Shown in pieces: positions 52,169-60,042 of a stretch of 60,042 bases of DNA (positions are counted from its first letter, which is position 1; each line of letters begins with the position of its first letter). Source of the stretch: Hyphomicrobiales bacterium (GTDB lineage: Bacteria > Pseudomonadota > Alphaproteobacteria > Rhizobiales > Beijerinckiaceae); assembly GCA_026400535.1 (NCBI GenBank), contig JAPLOU010000081.1, positions 1-60,042 of the forward strand, in the 5' to 3' direction. The position numbers and the translations under genes were made by a program. The notes under the pieces were generated by a model. That model ran no database searches. It was not told where the DNA came from and saw only the letters and a program-made list of their open reading frames with translations.

Positions 52169-53328
52169 CGGATCCGGGCGCAGGAGCGGTCGATGAGGGC
52201 GCGAGCCCCTGGTTCGGGCGGCAGGAGTATCTCGACAGGGTCAGCCGGCTCCAGAAGGTCATGCGCGCCGTGGGAATCGAGGCTCTGCTCGCCTTCCAGC
52301 CGGAAAGCGTCACCTGGCTGACCGGCTTCTTCACGCGCGGCTACTCAACCTTCCAGTTCGCCTTCGTGCCCGCCGAGGGCGAGCCTTCGGTCTTCTGCCG
52401 CGATGTGGCGCGGTATTATCTCGACCGGACGTCAGTGTTCGGTGGTCATGGCGTCTGGGCCGACGGAGAGGACCGCTTCGCCGCCGCCGCCAGCTTCGTG
52501 CGGGCGAGGCTGGCCGGCGCGCGGCGGGTCGCGGCCGAGCTGGACGCCTGGCAGATGACCGCGCAGCGCTATCTGGCCCTGAAGGCCGCCCTGCCGGAGA
52601 TCGACCTCATCGACGCCGACGGTGCCGTGGCGAAGCTGCGCCTGATCAAGTCGCCCGCTGAGATCGCCTATCAGCGCCGGGCCGCCAAGGCTGCCGAGGC
52701 TGGCATGCAGGCCGCACTCGACACGGCGCGCGCCGGCGTCAGCGAGCGGGAGGTGGGCGCGGCGATCGTGGCGGCCATGATCCGCGCCGGCAGCGACCAT
52801 CCGGGGCCAGGGCCTCTCTCCTCGGGCGAGCGCGCCTTCCACCTGCATGGCGGCTTTACCGATCGCGTGCTGCGGCGCGGCGACACCTTGCAATGCGAGA
52901 CCACGCCGGCAGTCAAGCATCACCACGCCCGCTTCATGCGCACGATCAAGATCGGTTCGGCGAGCCAGCCCGAGGAGGCGAAGCTTCAGGCGATCATCGA
53001 GGTGCAGGATACGGCGCTCGCGGCGGTGCGGTCCGGCGTGGTGGCCAGCATTCCGGATGCAATCTATCGCGACGGCATTCTCGGACGGGGACTTCGCAAG
53101 GATTACACCAACAAGACCTTCTATTCGATCGGCTTGATGATGCCGCCGGTCGGCGGCGAGGCGCTCGAGGCCGCGCCGGGCGCGACATGGACCTTCGAAG
53201 CTGGCATGGTCTTCCACACCTACGTGCTCGCCGACAGCTTCGGCTTCTCCGAGACGATCGTCATCACCGAAACGGGCTTCGAGCGGCTGACACAGTTTCC
53301 ACGGCGGCTCTTCGTGACCCCGGGATAG
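52165..53328 (+). CDS. Creatinase-type M24-family hydrolase without metal ligands
   Basis: The protein has 387 residues. N-terminal creatinase domain (VMRAVGIEALLAFQPESVTWLTGF) and a C-terminal pita-bread fold with KLRLIKSPAEIAYQRRAAKAAE. The usual M24 metal set (D, D, H, E, E) is largely lost: DxG-type positions read CETTPAVKHHHARFMRTIKIG, GHGIG is replaced by FYSIGLMMPP, and only the last Glu (GFSETIVIT) remains. This pattern fits metal-independent creatinase and ectoine hydrolase (DoeA)-like members, which hydrolyse small C-N bonds. ATG overlaps the amidotransferase stop. Confidence 0.82.
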   Translation: MTDPGAGAVDEGASPWFGRQEYLDRVSRLQKVMRAVGIEALLAFQPESVTWLTGFFTRGYSTFQFAFVPAEGEPSVFCRDVARYYLDRTSVFGGHGVWADGEDRFAAAASFVRARLAGARRVAAELDAWQMTAQRYLALKAALPEIDLIDADGAVAKLRLIKSPAEIAYQRRAAKAAEAGMQAALDTARAGVSEREVGAAIVAAMIRAGSDHPGPGPLSSGERAFHLHGGFTDRVLRRGDTLQCETTPAVKHHHARFMRTIKIGSASQPEEAKLQAIIEVQDTALAAVRSGVVASIPDAIYRDGILGRGLRKDYTNKTFYSIGLMMPPVGGEALEAAPGATWTFEAGMVFHTYVLADSFGFSETIVITETGFERLTQFPRRLFVTPG

Positions 53329-53335
53329 AAAGACC

Positions 53336-54100
53336 ATGCGCATCGACATCAACGCCGATCTGGGCGAGAGCTATGGCCGGTGGAAGATGGGCGACGACGA
53401 CGCGATGCTGTCCATCGTCACCAGCGCCAACATCGCCTGCGGCTTTCATGCCGGCGACCCGGAAATCATGCGCGGCACGGCGGCGCTCGCCCGCGCTAAG
53501 GGCGTCGCCATCGGCGCGCATCCCGGCTTCGCTGACTTGCAGAATTTCGGCCGTCGTCGCGTGCCGGGCCTGAGCGCTCGCGAGGTCGAGAACCTGGTCG
53601 CGTATCAGACCGGCGCCATGCTGGCGATGGCGGCGCTGGATGGCCACCGGGTCACTCACGTGAAGACCCATGGCGCGATGGGCAACATGTGCGCCGAGGA
53701 TGACGATCTGGCGCTCGCGGTCGGGCGCGGCCTGAAGGCTGCGGACCCGACGCTGCGCTGGCTGGTCATGCCAGCAGCCGCGACCGAGCGGGCGGCGACA
53801 AAACTTGGCCTCACCCATTTCCGCGAGATATACGCCGATCGCAGCTATGATGATGATTTCAACCTGACTGACCGCTCCAGGCCGGGCGCGGTCATCCACG
53901 ACGCCGACCAGGCAATCGCACATGTGACCGCCATGCTGGAGGACAACGCGCTGCGCTCGGCCTCGGGCAAGCGCCTCAAGGTCGTGATCGATTCGATCTG
54001 CGTTCATGGCGACAATCCGGGGTCAGTGGCGCTGGCCCGACGCCTGCGCGCTGCGCTCGAGGCGCAAGGGGTGAGCGTCAAGCCTTACGACGCGCCGTAA
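53336..54100 (+). CDS. pxpA: 5-oxoprolinase subunit A (LamB/YcsF family)
   Basis: The protein has 254 residues. DINADLGESYGRWKMGDDDAMLSIVTSANIACGFHAGDPEIM is the family signature; later IGAHPGF, HVKTHGAMGNM and IDSICVHGDNPGSV complete it. PxpA works with PxpB and PxpC to hydrolyse 5-oxoproline with ATP. Here it ends an operon of amidotransferase and M24 genes; PxpB and PxpC are on the opposite strand, with their stop 12 bp away. Confidence 0.94.
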   Translation: MRIDINADLGESYGRWKMGDDDAMLSIVTSANIACGFHAGDPEIMRGTAALARAKGVAIGAHPGFADLQNFGRRRVPGLSAREVENLVAYQTGAMLAMAALDGHRVTHVKTHGAMGNMCAEDDDLALAVGRGLKAADPTLRWLVMPAAATERAATKLGLTHFREIYADRSYDDDFNLTDRSRPGAVIHDADQAIAHVTAMLEDNALRSASGKRLKVVIDSICVHGDNPGSVALARRLRAALEAQGVSVKPYDAP

Positions 54101-54112
54101 GGTTGATGCACA

Positions 54113-55120
54113 TCACCGGCCGGCAGTGACGCCGTCGATCAGGTTGACGCTCAAAAGCAGCTCCGCGTCGAGGATCGGGTTGACCCCCGTCATGGCGGCG
54201 GCGAAGCCATCGATCCGAGCGGCGGCGGCGCGTGCGGCCGCGATGGCCTCAGCCCGCGACACGATCGTGAACCGGACGGTGCTCCCCTGCTGCAACTGCG
54301 CGAAGCGGCCGATATCGGCGCTGATCACCGTCGCGATCTTCGGATAGCCGCCCGTGGTCTGGCGGTCGCGCAAGAGCACGATCGGCCGGCCGTCGCCGGG
54401 CAGCTGGATGGCACCCGTCGCGATGCCGTCCGAGACGATGTCGTGCCCGCCTGCGGGCATGACCTTGGGCCCGTCGAGCCTGACGCCCATGCGGTCGGCC
54501 TGGGAGCTGATCGTGAAGCCGCTTGAGGTCAAAAGTGCGAGGGCCGCCGCTCCCGCATGATCGTCCTGCGGACCGGGAACGATCCGGATCGGGCCTTTCG
54601 GGGCGTCTGGGGACCTAGCCAAGCGACGAGCCCTGACAGGCGCATCACCCAGCGGCAGAATGTCCCCGGGGCGTAGGGGCGCCCCGCCAATACCGGACCG
54701 GCGATGGACCGAGAGGCTCCCCAGTTCAGGCGGGCTCAGGATGCCGCCACCGAAGGCAAGATAGGCGAAGACCCCGCTGCGCGCGGGCCCGAGTGTGACA
54801 ATCTCTCCGCGCTCGGCAAAATCCGAGGTGAAGGGGGGCAGCTTACGGCCCGCGATCGAGACCTCGCTGCCACCACCCGCCGCCGCGACCAGGACCCGTC
54901 CCTCCTCCACCTGCCCGGCAAAGCCGGCAAGAGGGCATTCGATCGCGGCCACGCCGGCGGGATTGCCGACGAGGGCGTTGGCGAGCGCCAGCGCCTCACG
55001 ATCCATGGCGCCGGCGGGCGAGACGCCATAGCGTTGCAGGCCGAAGCGGCCCGCATCCTGCACGCTGGCGCCCGCGCCGCACCAGTCGACGCGCAAGAGG
55101 GCAGACGCCGTCTGGCTCAC
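54113..55120 (-). CDS. pxpC: 5-oxoprolinase subunit C
   Basis: The protein has 335 residues. QDAGRFGLQRYGVSPAGAMDREALALANALVGNP at the start and RIVPGPQDDH, GGYPKIATVISADIGRFAQLQQGSTVRF at the end are PxpC (biotin-dependent carboxyltransferase-like, CHAT/AHS2) signatures. Overlaps pxpB (ATGA) downstream of it on the minus strand. Confidence 0.93.
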   Translation of the reverse strand: MSQTASALLRVDWCGAGASVQDAGRFGLQRYGVSPAGAMDREALALANALVGNPAGVAAIECPLAGFAGQVEEGRVLVAAAGGGSEVSIAGRKLPPFTSDFAERGEIVTLGPARSGVFAYLAFGGGILSPPELGSLSVHRRSGIGGAPLRPGDILPLGDAPVRARRLARSPDAPKGPIRIVPGPQDDHAGAAALALLTSSGFTISSQADRMGVRLDGPKVMPAGGHDIVSDGIATGAIQLPGDGRPIVLLRDRQTTGGYPKIATVISADIGRFAQLQQGSTVRFTIVSRAEAIAAARAAAARIDGFAAAMTGVNPILDAELLLSVNLIDGVTAGR

Positions 55121-55857
55121 CGCACACCTTCCAGAGCAGCAACAGGCTCGCCAGCGGCGGCGCGGCGATCCAGCTCATCCCATTGGCTGGCGGGAATCGG
55201 CTCGAAGGCGATCTCGTCGCCGGGCTCGAACAGAAAGACCGGGTCGCGGCCACGCAGAAAACCGCGCACGGGCGTGCGGCCGATCAGGCTCCAGCCGCTC
55301 GGGCCCTCTACCGATCCGATCGCCGTCTGCGCGCCGCCGATGGACACGGACTGGGCTGGAATGATGGGGCGAGGCGTGAGCCGACGCGGCGCATGCAGGC
55401 GTGGGTCGAGCCCGCCCAGATAGGCGAAGCCCGGCAGGAAACCGATCATGTAGATGCGATAGATCGAAGCGTGGTGAAGCTGGGCGAAAGCCTCGGAGGT
55501 CATGCCGCGTTCAGCGGCGAGATCATCGAGATCAACGCCAAACGCGCCGCCATAGGTCACCGGCACGCGCCAGCGCCGCCGTCGTCCGGCCGCCGGCGAG
55601 ACGGACAGGGCGAGAGCCATGAGGCAAGCCTCGAGCTTCTCGACATCGGCTGCGACCGGATCAAAGTGTACCAGCAGCGAGCGATAGGTCGGCACGGTCT
55701 CGATCACTCCCGGGATCGGAGCCGCCGACAGCGCAGCGTCGAGGGCAAGCACGAGCCCGTTCGTGACCGGGTCGACGGTGTCGCCGAACTCGACGCTGAC
55801 GGCGGCGTCTCCGCATGGCCTCATCCGGGGCATCGGGGTCGCGGCCGGCCTTGGCAT
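55117..55857 (-). CDS. pxpB: 5-oxoprolinase subunit B
   Basis: The protein has 246 residues. PTYRSLLVHFDP, IGFLPGFAYLGGLDPRLHAPRR and SVSIGGAQTAIGSVEGPSGWSLIGRTP are the AHS1/PxpB signatures. The ATG at 55857 is preferred; a GTG directly before it (55860) abuts the dehydrogenase stop. Second-to-last gene of the minus-strand operon GntR-M20-dehydrogenase-pxpB-pxpC. Confidence 0.93.
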   Translation of the reverse strand: MPRPAATPMPRMRPCGDAAVSVEFGDTVDPVTNGLVLALDAALSAAPIPGVIETVPTYRSLLVHFDPVAADVEKLEACLMALALSVSPAAGRRRRWRVPVTYGGAFGVDLDDLAAERGMTSEAFAQLHHASIYRIYMIGFLPGFAYLGGLDPRLHAPRRLTPRPIIPAQSVSIGGAQTAIGSVEGPSGWSLIGRTPVRGFLRGRDPVFLFEPGDEIAFEPIPASQWDELDRRAAAGEPVAALEGVR

Positions 55858-55860
55858 CAC

Positions 55861-56814
55861 TCAGGGCCTGCGCTCGAGGACGCCGCAGTCCGCCAGTGCG
55901 TCAAGCACCTTGCGCGCCACCGCCAGCGAGGTTCGCTCCAGCGCCGCTTCGGTGCTGCCACCCAGATGCGGCGTGAGGATCAGGTTGGGAGCGCCCAGCA
56001 GCGGACTGGAAGCAGGCAAGGGTTCGATCGCCGTCACGTCCAGTGCGGCGGCGCGCACATGCTTCGCGCCGAGCGCGTCCGCGAGGGCGCCCTCATCGAC
56101 CAGCGAACCGCGCGCGGTGTTCACAAGGATCGCGCCTGGCTTCATCAAGCTGAATTCGCGCGCACCGATCATCGCCGGCGAACCGCCAACGGCGTGCAGG
56201 GAGATGATGTCCGCCATCGCCAGCAGCCCGTCGAGCGAGGCGGCCGGCGCGATTCCGGCCATCCGCATCTCCTCGATGGAGGCGGCGCGTGAGAAGCCTG
56301 CGACTTGCAGTCCGAAGGCTCTGGCCATGGGCGCGACATGGCGGGCTACATGGCCGAAGCCGACCAGCCCGAGGGTCAGGCCTGCCAGTTCCAGACCGGG
56401 GCTGCGCTCGCGGAAACCGGTGTCGCCCTGGCGGACGGCCCGATCCCCGAAGGCGATCCCGCGCGCCGTCTCCAGGATCAGGCCCATGGTCAGCTCGGCG
56501 ACCGAGCGGGCGTTCTCGCCGGGGGTGTTGACGACCCGGATCGCCCGGGCCGCGGCCTCCGCCTTGTCGATGGCGTCAGTGCCGGCACCATGGCTGCCGA
56601 TGACCCTGAGGCGGGGAGCGGCGGCCATGGCTGTGGCCGGGAAGCCCCTGTTTCGCGTGATCGCGGCGCTTGCCCCGGCGAGGAGCGGCGCCATCTTCCC
56701 GAAATCGGGTACGGACGCGACATGGACGCACAGGCCGGCCATACGGAGCAGGGCCAGGCCGGCCTCCGCGATGGGTTGGACGATGACGCAGACGGGCCGA
56801 AGGTCAGCCGTCAT
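55861..56814 (-). CDS. D-isomer-specific 2-hydroxyacid dehydrogenase family protein
   Basis: The protein has 317 residues. NAD site GLTLGLVGFGHVARHVAP, NTARGSLVDEGALADAL with the catalytic Arg, Glu in VTAIEPLP and His in LTPHLGGST. The Arg-Glu-His set is intact, so it probably oxidises or reduces a 2-hydroxy/2-keto acid. Between M20 hydrolase and pxpB genes in one operon (11-bp overlap upstream, adjacent downstream), it may handle the keto acid left after ring opening and deamination. Confidence 0.9.
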   Translation of the reverse strand: MTADLRPVCVIVQPIAEAGLALLRMAGLCVHVASVPDFGKMAPLLAGASAAITRNRGFPATAMAAAPRLRVIGSHGAGTDAIDKAEAAARAIRVVNTPGENARSVAELTMGLILETARGIAFGDRAVRQGDTGFRERSPGLELAGLTLGLVGFGHVARHVAPMARAFGLQVAGFSRAASIEEMRMAGIAPAASLDGLLAMADIISLHAVGGSPAMIGAREFSLMKPGAILVNTARGSLVDEGALADALGAKHVRAAALDVTAIEPLPASSPLLGAPNLILTPHLGGSTEAALERTSLAVARKVLDALADCGVLERRP

Positions 56815-58117
56815 GAGCCGCGCCGCAATGGCCGAGGCAAAAGCGCATCAACGTGTCAGCCGCGGTGGAAAAATCCTCCATTGTCATCGCTTCCGCCGGA
56901 TTGTGGCTGCCATTGGCGTTACGGATGAACAGCATGCCTGTTGGCACGCCCTGGGCGGCGAAGACTGCCGCGTCGTGGCCCGCGCCGGAGGGCAGCGGCG
57001 GCGCGTCGTAGCCCGCCGCCGAGGCGGCGCGTCGAAGGCCCGCAACGATGTCTGCGTCCATCGGCGCCGGAGCGCTGTCGGTCAGCGGCCCGAACCTGAA
57101 GGCTGCTCCGTGGCTCTGCTCGACCCGCCGCGCGATCCGGGCGAGGTCGCGTCGGATGGCGGCCAGGGTCTCCGTCGACTGGCTGCGGAAGTCGAGCGCG
57201 AAGTCGACGCGGCCGGCAACCTTGCTGAAAGCGTGCTCGCGCGGGTCCGTGGTGAACTGCCCGATGGTGATGGCGAGGTCGTCGCCGGCCTTCAGACGCC
57301 GCGACCAGAGCCGGTCGAGCGCCCCCGCCAGAGCGGCCGTCGCCATGACGGCATCGCGCCGCAGCCGTCGCGGCGTGGCGCCGGAATGCGCATAAGCGCC
57401 GAGACAAACCGCCTGCCTGTGGCGGAACGAGCCCCGAATGCCCGTGACGACGCCGATCGGCCGGTCGCGGTCGATCAGCTCTGGCCCTTGTTCAATATGC
57501 GGCTCGACAAAGGCCGCCACCGTCTCGCGCGACAGAAAGGCGCGCCCGGACCTCAGCGCCGCGACGTCGCCGCCGGCTGCGGCGATGTGGGCCGCGAGCG
57601 TCATCCCGTCATCGGCGCGCACGACCTGATCGAGCTCGCAGGGCTTCAGGAGGCCGAAGGCGGCGCGGCTGCCCACATAGGAGGCGTTGAACCATGTGCT
57701 CTCCTCGGCGCGGATGGCCATCACCGTGAGATCACGCTTGAGCTCCACACCCGCCCTTGCGACGCCTGCCGCGACCGCAAGGCCCGCCAACACGCCGGCA
57801 GCCCCGTCGAAATTGCCGCCGCAGGGAACCGAGTCGAGATGCGAGCCGATGATCAGCCGCGGCAAACGCGTGCTGCCCGGCAAGGTCATGTAGAGGTTCA
57901 GGGCGGCGTCTGTCTCGATCACCATGCCGATGCGCGTGGCCTCGCGCGCCACGATCTGGTGCGCGAGATTCTCGCCCGCCCCGTAGGAGGCGCGGGTAAC
58001 GCCCTCCACCGCCGCCGTCCGCTGGCCAAGCTCTTCGAAAAGCCGCTCCGCCAGCGCCAGATCAGGGCGGGGAAAGGACGTTTTGTCCGAGGTGGGCCTC
58101 CGGAGCGGATGCGTCAT
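56804..58117 (-). CDS. M20-family amidohydrolase (N-carbamoyl-amino-acid / allantoate amidohydrolase type)
   Basis: The protein has 437 residues. Metal site residues in IIGSHLDSVPCGGNFDGAAGVLAG and IRAEESTWFNASYVGSR, PHIEQGPELIDRDRPIGVVTGI, the dimerisation-domain GAYAHSGATPRRLRRDAVMA and the C-terminal LPSGAGHDAAVFA. These match AllC, HyuC and beta-ureidopropionase relatives, which remove a carbamoyl or ureido group. Overlaps gntR (ATGA) and the dehydrogenase gene (11 bp). Confidence 0.9.
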   Translation of the reverse strand: MTHPLRRPTSDKTSFPRPDLALAERLFEELGQRTAAVEGVTRASYGAGENLAHQIVAREATRIGMVIETDAALNLYMTLPGSTRLPRLIIGSHLDSVPCGGNFDGAAGVLAGLAVAAGVARAGVELKRDLTVMAIRAEESTWFNASYVGSRAAFGLLKPCELDQVVRADDGMTLAAHIAAAGGDVAALRSGRAFLSRETVAAFVEPHIEQGPELIDRDRPIGVVTGIRGSFRHRQAVCLGAYAHSGATPRRLRRDAVMATAALAGALDRLWSRRLKAGDDLAITIGQFTTDPREHAFSKVAGRVDFALDFRSQSTETLAAIRRDLARIARRVEQSHGAAFRFGPLTDSAPAPMDADIVAGLRRAASAAGYDAPPLPSGAGHDAAVFAAQGVPTGMLFIRNANGSHNPAEAMTMEDFSTAADTLMRFCLGHCGAAHDG

Positions 58118-58770
58118 AGGCCGGCGAGCCTGCGCACAATGCTCTGGCGCACCCCGTCGAGATGGCGCCGCATTGCGTCCGCGGCCGCATCGCCCGCCCC
58201 CTGCCGCAAGGCCGCAACGAGCGCGAGATGCTCGGCGCAGGTCGCCTCGAGCCGCTCCGGCACGCTTCTGAGATCGAACATCACGGTCTGCCGGCGGAGA
58301 TTGCGCACGATCGCCGCCATTTGCCTGTTTCCGGCAGCGTCGGCAATCAGGTCATGCAGGTCGTTGTCGACTTCGCGCGCCAACGCCCTGTCAGGCGCCG
58401 TTCCACTGCGCGCCTCGCCGATGAGACCATCGAGCCGCCCGGCAAGGTCCGCCAGCACCGCGTCCGGAATTCGCCCCGCCGCCGCCCGCGCCGCCTCGGG
58501 CTCCAGTTGCCTGCGGATATACAGGTTCTCCATGAAGTCCTCGAGCGCGAGCAGCTTGACCTGAAGGCCACGGCCCTGCTGGCGGACCAGTAGCCCCTCG
58601 CCCTCCAGCATCAGCAGCGCGTCGCGCAACGGCGTGCGCGACATGGCGAGATGCTCTGCAAGCTTGCGCTCCTGGATCAACGCGCCCGGCTTCAGCGTGC
58701 CCGACATGATGAGGTCGAGGATTTTCTCATAGGCCTGCAGGGCCAGCCTGGTGTCGGCGATCATCAACAT
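58114..58770 (-). CDS. GntR-family regulator with FCD domain
   Basis: The protein has 218 residues. GntR winged helix near 10-75 (AYEKILDLIMSGTLKPGALIQERKLAEHLAMSRTPLRDALLMLEGEGLL) and an all-helical FCD domain near 80-210 with the metal-coordinating residues in NDLHDLI, CAEHLAL and MRRHLDG. First gene of the minus-strand operon and divergent from the second M24 gene. Probably controls both through the intergenic site. ATG at 58770; the open frame extending to 60012 is antisense to the M24 gene and is not real. Confidence 0.93.
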   Translation of the reverse strand: MLMIADTRLALQAYEKILDLIMSGTLKPGALIQERKLAEHLAMSRTPLRDALLMLEGEGLLVRQQGRGLQVKLLALEDFMENLYIRRQLEPEAARAAAGRIPDAVLADLAGRLDGLIGEARSGTAPDRALAREVDNDLHDLIADAAGNRQMAAIVRNLRRQTVMFDLRSVPERLEATCAEHLALVAALRQGAGDAAADAMRRHLDGVRQSIVRRLAGL

Positions 58771-58839
58771 TGGCGTACGTCCGTTCTCGACCCCCCGGTA
58801 ATCTACTGATACACCCTTGGCACACAGCCTGTTGACGTG

Positions 58840-58849
58840 TGGTATACTA
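58840..58849. promoter_or_regulatory. Candidate GntR operator
   Basis: TGGTATACTA matches the near-palindromic TGGTATACCA pattern of FCD-type GntR sites at 9 of 10 positions. It lies between the divergent gntR and M24 genes, about 70 bp from the gntR start. Confidence 0.45.
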
Positions 58850-58882
58850 AGCTCTAGCGTTTGAACAGGGGGCTGCGGGGAA

Positions 58883-60042
58883 TGACGTCCACAGGCCTGA
58901 AACAAGACCATGGGGAGCCGATGCCGACCTTGCCTTTCTCCGAAGAGGAGCACCTGAGCCGGCAATCCCGGCTGAGGGTGAGGTTGCGGGAGCAGGGCTT
59001 TGACGCCATGCTGGTCTTCGCCCAGGAGAGCCATTTCTGGCTCACCGGCTACGACACGGGCGGCTATGTCTTCTTCCAGTGCGCGGTGGTGACCGCCGAT
59101 GAGCGGCCGATCGTGCTGCTGACGCGGCGCCCCGACCTGCTGCAGGCGCGCCAGACCTCGACGATCGAGGATATCCGGATCTGGTGGGATGCGGAGGACG
59201 CCAACCCCGCCGCCGACCTCAAGGTCATCCTCGGCGAGCTGGGGCTTGCTGGAAAGCGAATCGCCGTCGAGCTGAACACGCACGGTCTGACGGGCTGGAA
59301 TCTCTGGCGGCTGCAGAAGACGCTGGCAGGGTTCTGCACGCTCGATGATGACGGGCACATGATCCGGCGGCTGCGCCTGCTCAAGTCGCCCGCCGAGATC
59401 GCCTACATGCGCAAGGCCGGGGAACTGCTTGACCGCTCGCTCGATGCCGTCATCGACGCGTCCAGGCCGGGCATCCTCGACTCGACGCTGAAGGGCGTCT
59501 ACCTCACCACGATCCTCGACGGTGGGGCGGACATGCCCCCCAACGCGCCGCTGTTCAACTCGGGTCCGCGCGCAGTGTTCGGGCGCGGGGTTTCGGCGCC
59601 GCGCCGGATCGAGACCGTCGACCAGATTCTGGTCGAGTATCCGGTTGCCTATCGGCGCTATAACGTAAAGACCGAATGGACGATCCTGTTCGGCACGGCG
59701 AGCGACCAGCAACGGCGCATGTATGATGCCGCGCGCGGCACGCTTGCGCGGATGACCGAGATCGCGCGGCCGGGCACGACGCTTGGCGAAATCTTCGATG
59801 TCCATGCCGATGGGCTCGACCGCGCCGGCTTCCGCGCGCATCGGTACGGGGCGACCGGCTACTCGGTCGGCTGCACCTTTGCCCCCACGAGCATGGACGT
59901 GCCGCCGATGATCTACCACGGCAACCCGACCGTCTGCGCGCCGGGCATGACGCTGTTCTACCATGTCATGATCGGCGATTCCGATACCGGCTACGCCATG
60001 GGCGTCGGCCACACGCTTCTGGTCACTGAGGGCGCGCCCGAG
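58883..60042 (+). CDS. Creatinase-type M24-family protein, metal ligands lacking (3' end outside window)
   Basis: The frame runs off the right edge after 386 codons. N-terminal creatinase domain (QGFDAMLVFAQESHFWLTGYDTGGYVFFQCAVV) and pita-bread domain starting at RLLKSPAEIAYMRKAGELLD. The usual metal residues are absent: EYPVAYRRYNVKTEWTIL replaces DxG..D, GYSVGCTFAP replaces GHGIG. It is a second paralogue of the same kind as the gene at 52165 and probably acts on a related small amide. An ATG at 58922 with GGGGAG upstream is an alternative start. Confidence 0.83.

Noticed and set aside
58832..58848. TTGACG followed by TATACT, resembling -35 and -10 boxes.
   Set aside because: The spacing is 5 bp instead of about 17, so they cannot act as one promoter.
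58114..60012. An upstream extension of the GntR frame by about 400 codons.
   Set aside because: The extension is antisense to the clearly coding M24 gene; the GntR winged helix starts directly after the ATG at 58770.

Overview
The window is about 60 kb of GC-rich DNA with the gene content and codon use of an alphaproteobacterium. The best guess is a Hyphomicrobiales member with a lithotrophic or methylotrophic lifestyle (Bosea- or Chelatococcus-like); this is inferred from the gene families, not from a search. No rRNA, tRNA or CRISPR array was found. The window starts inside a xanthine-dehydrogenase-type molybdo-hydroxylase gene and ends inside a creatinase-like M24 gene.

Layout. 0-3.6 kb: molybdo-hydroxylase 3' end and a DctPQM TRAP transporter. 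3.8-6.5 kb: a membrane protein, then a flavin oxidoreductase-marR pair behind a perfect 26-bp palindrome. 6.5-7.2 kb: a decayed IS110 transposase end. 7.3-12.7 kb: lysR plus an NAD-linked molybdenum formate dehydrogenase (fused FdsG-FdsB, then FdsA; no fdsC or fdsD). 12.8-16.7 kb: a three-gene operon of a TackOD1-type zinc-ribbon protein, a membrane GT2 glycosyltransferase and a HlyD-type adaptor, probably an exopolysaccharide machine. 16.7-21.1 kb: a plasmid-like patch (degenerate DNA, a pRiA4b ORF-3-like protein, RecD2, a truncated DUF1778 antitoxin). 21.1-33.4 kb: a sulfur-oxidation locus with an MBL hydrolase, a YeeE/YedE transporter, a persulfide-sensor-type ArsR regulator, SoxS- and SoxV-like redox proteins, soxAX running left, soxYZBCD running right, and flavocytochrome-c-type sulfide dehydrogenase with cytochromes.

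33.4-50.2 kb: a sugar island bounded by two inverted remnants of the same IS5-family 3' end. It has a XylB-like sugar dehydrogenase, a MalEFG-type ABC importer, a Gfo/Idh/MocA oxidoreductase, ThuA, LacI, an oligopeptide-type ABC importer with two ATPases, a GH51 arabinofuranosidase, an HTH regulator and a DapA-family enzyme close to L-2-keto-3-deoxyarabonate dehydratase. Together these suggest uptake of arabinose-containing glycosides and oxidative, non-phosphorylating L-arabinose breakdown. 50.2-51.2 kb: an insertion-sequence graveyard (frameshifted IS5 transposase and an IS21-type terminus with four 23-bp-spaced repeats).

51.4-60.0 kb: a nitrogen-ring catabolic locus with a class I glutamine amidotransferase, two creatinase-type M24 proteins lacking the metal-binding residues, 5-oxoprolinase subunits PxpA (one direction) and PxpC-PxpB (the other), a D-2-hydroxyacid dehydrogenase, an M20 carbamoyl/allantoate amidohydrolase and a GntR regulator. 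The set suggests hydrolysis of a cyclic amide or ureide; the substrate is unknown.

The best candidates for something not well described are the TackOD1-GT2-HlyD operon and the Pxp/M24/M20 locus.
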